Shown: positions 35,411 through 46,863, numbered from the stretch's first letter. The stretch is 64,000 nucleotides of DNA from Thermococcus gorgonarius (GCF_002214385.1 NZ_CP014855.1:992001-1056000), one strand, 5' to 3'. The notes: a model not told the origin generated them from the letters alone. Program-made: numbers and translations.

Positions 35411-36781
35411 TCAGCTCCTGAGAACTTCCTCTAACAACTTCAGTCCCAGCTCAAGGTATTCCCTCGCCTTCTCCTCACTTTTGGCTTCGCTGAAGACCCT
35501 TATTATCGGCTCCGTTCCGCTTGCCCTCACGAGAACCCAGCCGTCGTCGAAGATTATCTTGGTTCCGTCTGTCGTGTCCGTCTTGTAGCCCCTCTTTTCA
35601 GCGAGCTCGGCAACCTTGGCCACTATGGCCTTCCTGTCGCCCCCAACGTGCCTCTTTGTCTTAAACTGGTAGTACTTGGGGAGTTCATCAATCAGCTCGC
35701 TGAACTTCTTGCCCGATTTGGCAAATATCTCAACTATCTTGGCAGTAGTCATCGCACCGTCCCTGCCGAGAACGAAGTCCGGGAAGATAACGCCGCCGTT
35801 CTCTTCGCCGCCGATGGTGCCGTTGTTCTCCAGAAGGGCTCTGGCAACGATAAGGTCACCTACCTTGGTTCTCATCACTTTTGCCCCGTTACGCTTCGCT
35901 ATGTCATCGAGCAGGTTTGAAGTAGCTATGGTGGTAACGAGAAGCCCACCGCTTTTCTCCCTCAGCACGGCGTCGGCAACGAGCGCAAAGGTCTTGTCTC
36001 CCTGTATAAAGCGGCCGTTCTCGTCTATGAAGACCGCCCTGTCAGCGTCGCCGTCTTGGGCAACGCCGAAGTCAGCACCAAGGGCTTTGACTATCTCCTT
36101 GAACTCCTTCAGGTTCTCTTCGTTTGGTTCAGGGTTTCTGGCCGGGAAGTGGCCGTCCGGGTGGGCGTTAACACTGACGACTTTACAGCCGAGCTCTCTG
36201 AGAAGGTAGGGAAGCGTAAGCGAGCCGGCGCCGTTGGAGGTGTCGACAACGACAAAGGGCCTTCTGGCCTTTATCGCCTCGACGTCCACTCTGCTCTTTA
36301 TTGCCTCGATGTAGGGCTTTATGATGTTCTCCTCGCGAACCTCGCCTATCTCGTCCCATCTGGCCCTGTCAAAGTCCTCGTTGAAGAATATTTCCTCGAC
36401 GACTGCCTCGCGCTCCTTCTTCAGACCCATGCCGTTTGGCTCGAGGAGCTTTATCCCGTTGTACTCGGGTGGGTTGTGGCTGGCTGTTATGACCGCTCCA
36501 CCGTCGGCCTTGAAGTGGTTGGTGGCCCACTGTATTGCAGGAGTTGGAGCTATGCCGACGTCGATAACATCACAGCCTACACTCAGCAGGCCGCTGATTA
36601 AAGCGTCCTTCAGCATTTCACCGCTTACCCTGGTGTCCCTGCCGACAACGACGAGCGGTCTTTTCCTTCCCTCCCTCTTGAGCATCGTCCCAAAGGCCAT
36701 GCCCATCTTAAGGGCGAACTCCGGCGTTATCTTCTCGTTCGCTATTCCGCGGACTCCGAAGGTCCCAAAGAGCTTTCCCAT
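35411..36781 (-). CDS. Phosphomannomutase/phosphoglucosamine mutase family protein
   Basis: 456 residues. TASHNPPEYNGIK (catalytic phosphoserine region, about 95-107), DGDADRAVF (metal loop, about 240), GGEENGGVIF (sugar loop) and RASGTEPIIRVF (phosphate loop). The sugar specificity is not fixed by these: GlcN-6-P, mannose-6-P or glucose-6-P are possible. Coupled to the ManC-type gene upstream (stop and start 1 nt apart), which favours mannose-1-phosphate supply for GDP-mannose. Confidence 0.92.
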   Translation of the reverse strand: MGKLFGTFGVRGIANEKITPEFALKMGMAFGTMLKREGRKRPLVVVGRDTRVSGEMLKDALISGLLSVGCDVIDVGIAPTPAIQWATNHFKADGGAVITASHNPPEYNGIKLLEPNGMGLKKEREAVVEEIFFNEDFDRARWDEIGEVREENIIKPYIEAIKSRVDVEAIKARRPFVVVDTSNGAGSLTLPYLLRELGCKVVSVNAHPDGHFPARNPEPNEENLKEFKEIVKALGADFGVAQDGDADRAVFIDENGRFIQGDKTFALVADAVLREKSGGLLVTTIATSNLLDDIAKRNGAKVMRTKVGDLIVARALLENNGTIGGEENGGVIFPDFVLGRDGAMTTAKIVEIFAKSGKKFSELIDELPKYYQFKTKRHVGGDRKAIVAKVAELAEKRGYKTDTTDGTKIIFDDGWVLVRASGTEPIIRVFSEAKSEEKAREYLELGLKLLEEVLRS

Positions 36782-36782
36782 T

Positions 36783-38177
36783 TCAATCCCTCCCGAAATC
36801 GTCCTCAAAGCGGACTATGTCATCCTCACCGAGGTATTCTCCTATCTGGGTCTCGATAACCTCAAGAACAACCTTTCCAGGGTTTTCAAGGCGGTGGATG
36901 ACTCCGGCCGGGATGAAAGTGCTCTCGCCGGGCCTTAGGAGTATCTCCTCGTCCCCGACGCGGACTTTGGCTGTTCCCCTCACCACGACCCAGTGCTCCG
37001 AACGATGGTAGTGCATCTGGAGGGAAAGCTTCTTGCCCGGCAGAACGGTAAGGCGCTTTATCTTGTAGCGCTCTCCTTCCTCAAGGACTGTGTAGCTTCC
37101 CCATGGTCTGTAAGCCGTTCTGTGGACAATTGCCCTCTCGTCGTTCTTCTCCTTTAGAACCTTGTAAATCTCCTTAACCTTCTGGCTCTCGCCCTTCTTC
37201 GCCACGAGGAGAGCATCGTCGGTGTCAATTATGATGAGGTCTTCAACGCCCACCGTTGCGGTGAGACGTTCGGATATTATGAGGTTGTTCTTTGAGTCAA
37301 CCCCGATGTGATAAGCGTTTTTGCTCGTTATCCTTATGGCGTTCCCATCCTCGTCCTTCTCCAAAACCTCGTATATCGCGTCGAAACTGCCAAGGTCGTT
37401 CCAATAGGTGTTGAGCGGGACTACCGCCGCCTTGTCGGTCTTCTCCATGACTCCGTAGTCGATGCTTATATCCGGGGCCAGCTCGTAGGCCTTCTCTATG
37501 CTCTCCTCCTCGAAGGCCTTTACAACCTCGGGCGCGTGCCTCTCTGCCTCCTCAAGGAAGAGCGACGTCGAGAAGGCAAACATCCCGCTGTTCCAGTAGT
37601 AACCGCTCTCAACGTATTTTTTAGCCGTCTCAAGGTCTGGCTTCTCCTTGAACTCGGCAACGGTATAGCCGAGAACCTTCTCACCTTCCTTGATTGCCTC
37701 ACCCGGCCTTATGTAGCCGTAGCCGGTGTGTGGCCTAGTCGGCTTTATGCCGAAGGTCACCAGATAATTCCTGGCCAGCTTCTCTGCCCTAACGAAGGCA
37801 GTCTCGTAGGCCCCGTTCACCTCGATGAGGTGGTCGCTGGGCAGTACCGCAACGACGGAGTCGCCAAAGATTTCATCTACCGTCTTAACCCCCCAGTAGA
37901 TGGCCGGAAGGGTGTTTTTGCCAACCGGTTCAAGGAGAATGTTCTCGGCTGGAAGCTCAACGCCGAGCTCCCCCAGGTCGTCGAGAACCCTGAATTTGTA
38001 CTCCTTGTTGGTAACGACGAATATTTCCGCCGGCCTTGAGAACTTAAGCGCTCTCTCGACGGTCTTCTGGAAGAGGCTTCTATCGTCAAGAAAGCGGACG
38101 AACTGTTTGGGCATCAGTTCCCTGCTGAGCGGCCACAGGCGGGTCCCCTTACCCCCAGCCAAGATCAGCATCTTCAT
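36783..38177 (-). CDS. Mannose-1-phosphate guanylyltransferase/mannose-6-phosphate isomerase
   Basis: 464 residues, two enzymes in one. The N-terminal nucleotidyltransferase has LAGGKGTRLWPLSRE (6-20), LPSDHLI and YWNSGMF. The C-terminal cupin isomerase has LQMHYHRSEHWVVV and PWGSYTVLEEGERYK. It makes GDP-mannose from fructose-6-phosphate with help from the adjacent mutase. ATG 38177 follows GGTGGTTACT. GDP-mannose would feed N-glycan and PMT pathways in this window. Confidence 0.93.
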   Translation of the reverse strand: MKMLILAGGKGTRLWPLSRELMPKQFVRFLDDRSLFQKTVERALKFSRPAEIFVVTNKEYKFRVLDDLGELGVELPAENILLEPVGKNTLPAIYWGVKTVDEIFGDSVVAVLPSDHLIEVNGAYETAFVRAEKLARNYLVTFGIKPTRPHTGYGYIRPGEAIKEGEKVLGYTVAEFKEKPDLETAKKYVESGYYWNSGMFAFSTSLFLEEAERHAPEVVKAFEEESIEKAYELAPDISIDYGVMEKTDKAAVVPLNTYWNDLGSFDAIYEVLEKDEDGNAIRITSKNAYHIGVDSKNNLIISERLTATVGVEDLIIIDTDDALLVAKKGESQKVKEIYKVLKEKNDERAIVHRTAYRPWGSYTVLEEGERYKIKRLTVLPGKKLSLQMHYHRSEHWVVVRGTAKVRVGDEEILLRPGESTFIPAGVIHRLENPGKVVLEVIETQIGEYLGEDDIVRFEDDFGRD

Positions 38178-38247
38178 AGTAACCACCTTTTAGCTTCTGC
38201 CCACTGTTTTGTTTTACTGGTTTTTAACTTTGGCGAAAGGAAAAAAA

Positions 38248-40820
<2,573 letters not shown>

Positions 40821-40825
40821 AACCA

Positions 40826-41125
40826 TCACCACATCAGCTTTGCCATCTGGGCGTGAGGTATTCCTTCAATCCTCAGAACCCTTTCGGGGTCAACGTAACC
40901 GAGTTCTATCGCCTTTGAGACGCATCTCTCCCCGGTCAGGTTGGCTATGGTGGCCTCTTCCAGGAGGGACTCCAGGGCGTCTTCATCCATCAGCTCGCCT
41001 TTGTAGAACCTCTCCCTGACCTCAAGCTTAAGCTTACCCTCCCTGAACGTCTTTCCAAGCAGTTCTTCATCACATGCTGCCAAGAGAACCTCGCCCTGAA
41101 CACGATAGATTTTAACGTATATCAT
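40826..41125 (-). CDS. DUF424 family protein
   Basis: 99 residues matching the archaeal DUF424 pattern: VLLAACDEELLGKTFREGKLKLEV, then FYKGE and ANLTGERCVSKAIELGYVDP. Function unknown, but it is widely kept next to translation genes, as here before NMD3. Archaeal TATA lies upstream in the shared spacer with phr. Confidence 0.87.
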   Translation of the reverse strand: MIYVKIYRVQGEVLLAACDEELLGKTFREGKLKLEVRERFYKGELMDEDALESLLEEATIANLTGERCVSKAIELGYVDPERVLRIEGIPHAQMAKLMW

Positions 41126-41197
41126 GACCCTTCCCGGACGCCCTAAAGGCGAAGGGTTTATAAACCCTGCCGGGCGAAAAGTTTAAAGCAATTTTTT

Positions 41198-41212
41198 CTA
41201 ACATTATGTTAG
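41198..41212. promoter_or_regulatory. Palindrome over the phr start site
   Basis: CTAACATTATGTTAG is a perfect 15-bp palindrome. It lies about 15-20 nt after the TATA element (gtttaaagc, about 41181-41189), where transcription of phr should start. Phr of Pyrococcus represses its own gene from this position, so this is a strong operator candidate. Confidence 0.6.
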
Positions 41213-41232
41213 AGAAGAAGGAGGTGGTAGAG

Positions 41233-41823
41233 ATGGAATCAGATATGGGGAAGCTCCTCGATATCCTCGGGAACGAAACTAGGAGGAGAATACTCCTCCT
41301 GCTCACGAGAAGACCTTACTTTGTGAGTGAACTGAGCCAGGAACTTGGAGTAGGACAGAAGGCCGTGCTCGAACACCTCCGAATACTAAAGAGCGCAGGG
41401 TTAATCGAAGAACGGGTTGAAAAAATCCCCCGCGGGAGGCCAAGAAAGTACTACACGATAAAAAGGGGCTTTAGGCTGGAGGTGCTCCTAACTCCCTACA
41501 CCTTCGGCACTGAAATTTACGAGCCCAGGAAACCCGGAACTAGAGAAGTTTACTCAAGGGCCAGAGCCCTAATCAAGGCCCATGAGCCAGTGGAAGAGAA
41601 GATAGGAGAGCTTGTGGATTTCCTGGGCGAGATAGAAGTAAAGCTGAACGAACTACTTGAGGCCAAGAGAGAACTGGAAGAGGTCAGGCTTCTGATTGAG
41701 ACGTACATAGAGAACCTCCTGAGAAGGGTTGCACAGGAAGACGAGAAGCTCGTCGAGGAGATAATACACGAGATCGAGCCTAAGCTGCCGAAGAGAATAC
41801 TGGAAAGAATCAACGACTTTTAG
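41233..41823 (+). CDS. phr: Heat-shock transcriptional regulator Phr
   Basis: 196 residues. LGNETRRRILLLLTRRPYFVSELSQELGVGQKAVLEHLRILKSAGL forms the winged helix and PRGRPRKYYTIKRGFRLEVLLTP the wing and linker; the C-terminal coiled coil dimerises. This is nearly the sequence I recall for Pyrococcus Phr, repressor of hsp20 and AAA+ ATPase genes. GGAGGTGGTAGAG precedes ATG 41233; an earlier ATG at 41206 lies in the operator and is unlikely. Confidence 0.93.
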   Translation: MESDMGKLLDILGNETRRRILLLLTRRPYFVSELSQELGVGQKAVLEHLRILKSAGLIEERVEKIPRGRPRKYYTIKRGFRLEVLLTPYTFGTEIYEPRKPGTREVYSRARALIKAHEPVEEKIGELVDFLGEIEVKLNELLEAKRELEEVRLLIETYIENLLRRVAQEDEKLVEEIIHEIEPKLPKRILERINDF

Positions 41824-41849
41824 GAAGCGGGAAGAAAAGAAGGCTTAGG

Positions 41850-42053
41850 TCAGAGTATCTTGCCTTCTTCCTTCATCCTCACGAGCCTGGTTATGTAGCC
41901 CGCTATCCTGTTCCTGATGGTTTTGCTCTGGACTGTGGTGAGCTCCTGAACCATCCTCTTGTTGTGCTCAAAGTCCCTCGTGAACTTATCCGGATAGCGG
42001 TCAAACAGCTCGCGAGCAACCCTCTTGATGAAAGCCTGCTTGATGTTCCCCAT
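41850..42053 (-). CDS. rps17e: Ribosomal protein S17e
   Basis: 67 residues: [20 protein letters not shown] and [26 protein letters not shown] are diagnostic for S17e. GGAGGGATCGAA precedes ATG 42053. The longer frame upstream has no ribosome site. Convergent with phr, 26 nt apart. Confidence 0.96.
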   Translation of the reverse strand: MGNIKQAFIKRVARELFDRYPDKFTRDFEHNKRMVQELTTVQSKTIRNRIAGYITRLVRMKEEGKIL

Positions 42054-42120
42054 TTCGATCCCTCCGTTATCTTGACTGAAACCATAGCCAAATTCAGGCA
42101 CTCGTTTTAAAACTTTTCCC

Positions 42121-43362
42121 TCAAGGGAGAAGCTCCTCTATCCTCTTCCCAAGCCTCACAAAGTAGCCCCTCTCGTAGACCACCTCTCCATTAACAAGGA
42201 CCGCCTCCACGTCGCTTCCCCTCGCTGAATAGACAATATGGGAGTACGGATTCTCCGGAGGTGTAAACCACGGCTTTCTGCCGTTTATCAGTAGAAGATC
42301 CGCGAGGTAGCCCGGCCTAATCAGGCCAACGGCAATACCCAAAGCTCTGGCCCCGTTAACCGTTGCCAGCCTCAGAACTTCCCTGGCGGAGATAGAACGA
42401 GGTTTCCCTGACATCAGATTCGAGAACAGGGCCATGCACCTCATCTCCGCAAACATGTCGATGGAACCAACAGGGTTGGGAGAATCTGTTCCAAGGGCCA
42501 CGTTAAGGCCGAGCTCCACCAACCGGGGGAGATTTACCGTTTTTGCTTCGAGCTCAACGTTGCTGGAGGGGCAGTGGACAAGGGTAGAACCCGAGGAAGA
42601 AAGCGCTTTCATTTCGTTCTCTAACAGGTAGACCCCGTGAACACCAATGAGGCGCTCGTTGAGAACGCCCGCCCTATGCAGGAACTCAACGGGCTTCAGG
42701 TTGTATCTTCTGCGAAGTTCCCTTACCTCCCCTCTGCTCTGGGCCAGATGTATGTGAACCCTGCCATCTTCCTCTTCAGAAACTTTCGAGATCTCCGACA
42801 TCAGTTCCAGGCTTACCGTGTTGGTTGCGTGGGGTGCAAGGGTTGGGACAACAAGGTCGCTCCTTCCGCGCCATCTCTTAAAAAACCTGAAACCCTCTTC
42901 GGGAGCAGCGTGTGGAAAATCCACAAGATCAATTATCGTGTGCCCGACAAAAGCCCTGATGCCTATCGTTTCGGCCGTTCGGGCTATTTCTTCCGCAAAA
43001 AAGTAGTGGTCGTTTATCGTAGTTGAGCCGTTTGCAATGGCTTCCGTCATTCCAAGGAGGGTCCAGTTCCGTATTTCCTCTCTGGTCCATTCCCTTTCCC
43101 TTGGCCAGATTATCTTCTCCAGCCATTCCTGAGTTGGCATGCTTTCACCGATGCCTCTAAACCTAGCCATCGCCACATGAGTGTGAGCGTTGATCAACCC
43201 GGGCATCACAAAGAACCCGTTCCCGCCGTAAACCCTCTCCGGGCCGAACTCTCCAACCCTCTCAGCGGGCACGACTTTGGCTATTTTGTTGCCCTCCACC
43301 AAAACGGCGTGATCCGGAAGGACCTTCTCGGCATCGACGATGGTTCCAACCAAGGCCAGCAC
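42121..43362 (-). CDS. Amidohydrolase, MTA/SAH deaminase-like
   Basis: 413 residues, TIM-barrel amidohydrolase. Metal ligands are HTHVAM (the H-x-H of strand 1), His in VPTLAPHA and [10 protein letters not shown], and the Asp in [11 protein letters not shown]. These match the adenosine/SAH/5'-methylthioadenosine deaminase (MtaD/DadD) group. It probably recycles S-adenosylhomocysteine-type nucleosides. GTG 43362 follows GAGGGTGGTG. Members differ in substrate, so this remains a family call. Confidence 0.85.
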   Translation of the reverse strand: MLALVGTIVDAEKVLPDHAVLVEGNKIAKVVPAERVGEFGPERVYGGNGFFVMPGLINAHTHVAMARFRGIGESMPTQEWLEKIIWPREREWTREEIRNWTLLGMTEAIANGSTTINDHYFFAEEIARTAETIGIRAFVGHTIIDLVDFPHAAPEEGFRFFKRWRGRSDLVVPTLAPHATNTVSLELMSEISKVSEEEDGRVHIHLAQSRGEVRELRRRYNLKPVEFLHRAGVLNERLIGVHGVYLLENEMKALSSSGSTLVHCPSSNVELEAKTVNLPRLVELGLNVALGTDSPNPVGSIDMFAEMRCMALFSNLMSGKPRSISAREVLRLATVNGARALGIAVGLIRPGYLADLLLINGRKPWFTPPENPYSHIVYSARGSDVEAVLVNGEVVYERGYFVRLGKRIEELLP

Positions 43363-43467
43363 TGTCCACCACCCTCTGTTGTATTGGCAATCCATTGATT
43401 AAACCTTTTGTCGTTTTGTCATCTAAAGACCCAAAGGATTTAAATCCCCGATCACAAAGGGAATACC

Positions 43468-43527
43468 ATGCCCCCGGTAGTTGAGATAAACGACAGAATC
43501 ACGGTACTTTTGCTCTGGCTTAATTGA
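43468..43527 (+). other. 19-codon ORF behind a TATA element, possible gene remnant
   Basis: ATG 43468 opens a 19-residue frame (MPPVVEINDRITVLLLWLN) about 25 nt after a TATA-like ggatttaaatcc. It reads like a natural N-terminus that stops abruptly. It could be a leader peptide for asnS, a truncated gene remnant or chance. Confidence 0.25.
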
Positions 43528-43607
43528 CGCTCTTCTCCAATACACTTGTCTGGACCAAATTAGTTAGCGTTATAAACTCGAGTTCAAAGCCTTTGGAGGT
43601 GGTAACT

Positions 43608-44903
43608 GTGATCGATAAGATTTACTGCGCCGATGTTAGGCCCGAACTGGAGGGTAAGAGGGTTAAACTCGCTGGCTGGGTTTACAGGAAGAGGGAAGTC
43701 GGAAAAAAGGTCTTCATAGTCCTCAGAGACTCCAGTGGAATAGTCCAGGTGGTCTTCTCAAAAGACCTGAGCGAAGAGGCCTACAGGGAAGCGAAGAAAC
43801 TCGGCATCGAATCGAGTGTAATCATCGAGGGGACTGTTAAGGCCGACCCGCGCGCCCCCACTGGTGCGGAAGTTCAGGCAGACAAACTTGAGGTAATCCA
43901 GAACGTCGAGTTCTTCCCGATCACCAAGGATGCAAGCCAGGAGTTCTTACTGGACGTGAGGCACCTCCACCTCCGCTCTCCAAAGGTAGCGGTCATAATG
44001 AAGGTCAAGGCCACGCTGATGCAGGCAGCCAGAGAATGGCTCCTTCAGGACGGCTGGTACGAGGTCTTCCCGCCGATATTGGTTACGGGAGCGGTTGAAG
44101 GCGGTGCCACGCTCTTCAAGCTCAAATACTTCGACAAAACTGCTTACCTCAGCCAGTCCGCACAGCTCTACCTTGAGGCGGCAATCTTCGGCCTCGAAAA
44201 GGTCTGGTCGCTCACGCCTAGCTTTAGGGCCGAGAAGAGCAGAACGAGGAGGCACTTAACTGAGTTCTGGCACCTCGAGCTCGAAGCCGCCTGGATGGAC
44301 CTCTGGGACATCATGAAAGTCGAGGAAGAGCTGGTAAGCTACATGGTGCAGAGAACCCTGGAGCTCAGGAGGAGCGAGATCGAACTCTACAGGAAGGACG
44401 ACATCAAAACCCTCAAGAACACTGTCCCTCCCTTCCCGAGGATAAGCTACGACGAGGCGATAGAGGTACTCCAGAGCAAGGGCGTCAACATAGAATGGGG
44501 CGATGACATGGGAGCAGATGAAGAGAGAGTCCTAACTGAGGAGTTCGAGAGCCCGTTCTTCGTCTACGGCTATCCAAAGCACATCAAGGCATTCTACATG
44601 AAGGAAGACCCGAGCGACCCGAGAAAAGTCCTCGCGGCAGACATGCTGGCTCCAGAAGGCTACGGCGAAATCATCGGCGGTTCCCAGCGTGAGGACGACT
44701 ACGACAAGCTGGTGCAGAGAATCCTTGAGGAGGGCATGAAGCCGGAGGACTACCAGTGGTACCTCGACCTCAGGAAGTACGGCTCGGTTCCGCACAGCGG
44801 CTTCGGTCTCGGCCTGGAGAGGCTCGTTGCATGGGTTCTCAAGCTCGACCATGTCCGCTGGGCCACGCTCTTCCCGAGGACGCCGAGCAGGCTCTACCCC
44901 TGA
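43608..44903 (+). CDS. asnS: Asparaginyl-tRNA synthetase
   Basis: 431 residues, class IIb. An N-terminal OB anticodon-binding domain (KLAGWVYRKREVGKKVFIVLRDSSG) precedes the catalytic core: motif 2 PSFRAEKSRTRRHLTEFWHLELEAAW and motif 3 GFGLGLERLVAWV. GGSQREDDYDKL and the absence of the AspRS-type signature separate it from archaeal AspRS; it closely follows remembered Pyrococcus AsnRS. The start is GTG 43608 after GGAGGTGGTAACT. Confidence 0.93.
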   Translation: MIDKIYCADVRPELEGKRVKLAGWVYRKREVGKKVFIVLRDSSGIVQVVFSKDLSEEAYREAKKLGIESSVIIEGTVKADPRAPTGAEVQADKLEVIQNVEFFPITKDASQEFLLDVRHLHLRSPKVAVIMKVKATLMQAAREWLLQDGWYEVFPPILVTGAVEGGATLFKLKYFDKTAYLSQSAQLYLEAAIFGLEKVWSLTPSFRAEKSRTRRHLTEFWHLELEAAWMDLWDIMKVEEELVSYMVQRTLELRRSEIELYRKDDIKTLKNTVPPFPRISYDEAIEVLQSKGVNIEWGDDMGADEERVLTEEFESPFFVYGYPKHIKAFYMKEDPSDPRKVLAADMLAPEGYGEIIGGSQREDDYDKLVQRILEEGMKPEDYQWYLDLRKYGSVPHSGFGLGLERLVAWVLKLDHVRWATLFPRTPSRLYP

Positions 44904-45691
44904 TCTAATGTGTTACATCTTTTTGATTTTTCTTCTCTGCTTTTGTCGTCAGATCTTTTTTCGATAAAGGTCAAGGTGTTAAATTGATGAGGCAACAATC
45001 GGTTTCTAGTCCTCCCAAATTTATACCCCACTAGTACTACTAAGACCATGCCAAAGAGAAATAATATATAAACTCCCTTAACAGTTCCCACAGATATTAG
45101 ATTTACAATTGAAGATCCTTGATTTGAGGTTATAGTCTTCAAAATAGTCCCAACCTCATCAATTGAGTGGGAAACAAAAGAATAAATTTTCTCAAATCTT
45201 AAACTGGGAAGGATTGCTATTAAAATAGTCAATACAGAAGAAAACACGTTCTTTTTTGTAAAAATTCCCCCCGATATAAATAACAGCAGTACCCATGATG
45301 TAAGAAAACCCAAGAAGATCCCAGTTAGAAAAATTAGCAACACAATCAACACCAAGGATGAAAGATTAAAATGCCTCACAACTCCTGAAATGCCTATTGC
45401 TACATATTCAAAAAGTTTCGCACTAAGAAAAACAGATGCCTCATAAATAAAAAGAAGCAGAATGATTTCACCAATAATTCCCATTTTAGAGTTTAACTTA
45501 AGGAGTAAACCCCATATCGTATTTTTAAGTAGTTCATTTCCTCTAGCTCTCCTGCATACTACTGGAGAGTTAGAGCGCGGTGCATAGTACCAGAAAAGTT
45601 TGCATAACACCCAAATACTCCCCAATAAACCCAAGATCCAACCTGCCAATACTGCTACCAACATTAGCCATCCATCATGTCCCATAACCAT
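44894..45691 (-). CDS. A/T-rich orphan membrane protein
   Basis: 265 residues with about five or six membrane helices (for example LMLVAVLAGWILGLLGSIW, LVLIVLLIFLTGIFLGFLTSWVLLLF, VYILFLFGMVLVVLVGYKFG) and a basic, polar C-terminus. I do not recognise it. Its codons are much richer in A/T (AAA, ATA, TTT) than the neighbours, and it lies beside a tRNA gene and a hairpin-rich spacer, which suggests recent acquisition. No ribosome site precedes ATG 45691, but a TATA element (about 45713-45722) fits a leaderless start. The end overlaps asnS by 10 nt. Confidence 0.6.
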   Translation of the reverse strand: MVMGHDGWLMLVAVLAGWILGLLGSIWVLCKLFWYYAPRSNSPVVCRRARGNELLKNTIWGLLLKLNSKMGIIGEIILLLFIYEASVFLSAKLFEYVAIGISGVVRHFNLSSLVLIVLLIFLTGIFLGFLTSWVLLLFISGGIFTKKNVFSSVLTILIAILPSLRFEKIYSFVSHSIDEVGTILKTITSNQGSSIVNLISVGTVKGVYILFLFGMVLVVLVGYKFGRTRNRLLPHQFNTLTFIEKRSDDKSREEKSKRCNTLDQG

Positions 45692-45781
45692 TAAATGTTA
45701 TGCCTAGCTTATGGATATAAATAACTTTCTATTCCAAATCATTGTTAGAACCTCAAAAAGCAGTAGTCAACGACATTCCGC

Positions 45782-45805
45782 CAGCGCTTTCGTCAGAAAG
45801 GGCTG
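45782..45805. repeat. Hairpin repeat copy 1 (GTCA loop)
   Basis: CAGC-G-CTTTC, loop GTCA, GAAAG-G-GCTG. Its partner at 46165-46190 has the same plan with paired changes that keep base pairing. Confidence 0.6.
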
Positions 45806-45923
45806 ATTGGGGGGTGTGGGGGCGTCAGCCCCCCAGTGGTTTAAGAAAAACGGGGTTGCGGGGTGAAACCCCGCATCGGGGGTTTGAGAGTACAGGAAGC
45901 TTTTAGAAAAAGCTTCACCAAAG

Positions 45924-46156
45924 TTTGTGATTCCTAATTGAGATTCTACTCCCAGAGGATTTCAAGTGAATTCGTAGCATTAACGAGGGATTCTCTGGAG
46001 AGACTCCCATTGAAAGGGTTCACTCTCACCGCGCTCCTTTGGAGCGCTAAAAAGGCGAACCCACTTGAAAAACGCTCCGGATAAAGAATCCACTCTCAAA
46101 AAGCAACTTTAACGAGAAATCCTGCCAAAATTGCCATTTTAAACAAGAATCACAAA
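45924..46156. repeat. 233-bp set of nested inverted repeats
   Basis: Pairs nest correctly from outside in: TTTGTGATTC (45924-45933) with GAATCACAAA (46147-46156); GGATTTC (45957-45963) with GAAATCC (46116-46122); GGATTCT (45988-45994) with AGAATCC (46085-46091); GGGTTC (46016-46021) with GAACCC (46057-46062); GCGCTCC (46031-46037) with GGAGCGC (46041-46047). Confidence 0.6.
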
Positions 46157-46164
46157 TTTTCCGT

Positions 46165-46190
46165 CAACGCTTTGCGTCAGCAAAGGGTTG
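46165..46190. repeat. Hairpin repeat copy 2 (GTCA loop) beside tRNA-Val
   Basis: CAAC-G-CTTTGC, loop GTCA, GCAAAG-G-GTTG. It lies 2 nt past the encoded CCA end of tRNA-Val and could act as its terminator or mark an insertion junction. Confidence 0.6.
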
Positions 46191-46192
46191 TA

Positions 46193-46270
46193 TGGTGGGC
46201 CCGCGGGGATTCGAACCCCGGACCTCCGCCGTGTGAGGGCGGCGTCATAACCAGTCTAGACCACGGGCCC
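46193..46270 (-). tRNA. tRNA-Val (CAC)
   Basis: A complete cloverleaf on the minus strand: acceptor GGGCCCG/CGGGCCC, anticodon stem CCGCC/GGCGG around loop CTCACAC (anticodon CAC, valine GTG codons), T arm CGGGG-TTCGAAT-CCCCG, discriminator A and an encoded CCA (46193-46195). A TATA element (minus-strand AATTTATAAC, about 46292-46301) lies 25 nt upstream. No intron. Confidence 0.97.
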
Positions 46271-46370
46271 GTCCCGTCTAATGGAACGGGAACGCCGTTA
46301 TAAATTTTTCGTCATCTCAACCGCGGAAACTTTTTAACCCTCCCGTCCATCCCCCGCCGGAGGTGAGAGC

Positions 46371-46862
46371 TTGAAAATACTGTGGGCACCATGGAGAATA
46401 GAGTACATACGCTCACCAAAGCATGAAGGCTGCATATTCTGCGACTTTCCAAAAGAGAACCGCGATAGGGAAAGGTTAATCCTCTACCGCGGGAAGCACA
46501 GCTTCGTGATAATGAACAACTACCCCTACAACCCGGGCCATGTCATGATCGCCCCATACAGGCACGTTGGGAAGTGGGAAGACCTCACTGATGAAGAGCT
46601 CCTCGAGATTATGAAGCTCTCCCAGCTCATGATAAGGGCCCTAAAGAAGGCCATGAACCCGGACGGCTTTAACCTCGGAGTTAACCTCGGTCGCGTTGCC
46701 GGGGCAGGTATAGACGACCACGTCCACCTCCACATAGTGCCAAGGTGGAACGGGGACACTAACTTCATGCCAGTAATAGCGGACACGAAGGTCATCCCCG
46801 AGTCCCTGCAGGAAGCCTACGACGAACTGAAAAAGGCAATAGAAGAAGTACTAAAGGAGTAA
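46371..46862 (+). CDS. HIT family nucleotide hydrolase/transferase
   Basis: 163 residues with the histidine triad DDHVHLHIVPRW (about 117-128), CIFCDF near residue 21 (zinc pair) and NNYPYNPGHVMIAPYRH. Closest to Fhit/HinT-like hydrolases acting on dinucleoside polyphosphates or AMP-lysine-like substrates. The start is TTG 46371, supported by GGAGGTGA 5 nt before. The C/D RNA begins 2 nt after its stop on the other strand. Confidence 0.93.
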   Translation: MKILWAPWRIEYIRSPKHEGCIFCDFPKENRDRERLILYRGKHSFVIMNNYPYNPGHVMIAPYRHVGKWEDLTDEELLEIMKLSQLMIRALKKAMNPDGFNLGVNLGRVAGAGIDDHVHLHIVPRWNGDTNFMPVIADTKVIPESLQEAYDELKKAIEEVLKE

Positions 46863-46863
46863 T

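Larger units (their letters stand above)
45692..46192. other. 500-bp spacer full of hairpins, no protein gene
   Basis: No ORF is supported. It contains at least six inverted repeats: two related hairpins at each end (45782-45805 and 46165-46190), GGGGGC-GTCA-GCCCCC near 45819-45834, GCGGGGT-GAA-ACCCCGC near 45858-45874, AAGCTTTT-AGA-AAAAGCTT near 45898-45915, and a nested set from 45924 to 46156. It looks like a remnant of an integrated or mobile element beside tRNA-Val, or an uncharacterised structured RNA. Confidence 0.55.

Noticed and set aside
43608-44903. Aspartyl-tRNA synthetase reading of this class II gene
   Set aside because: Catalytic-domain sequence follows AsnRS rather than remembered Thermococcus AspRS.
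45782-46190. CRISPR-like array
   Set aside because: Only two related hairpins, 380 bp apart, with no regular repeats or spacers.
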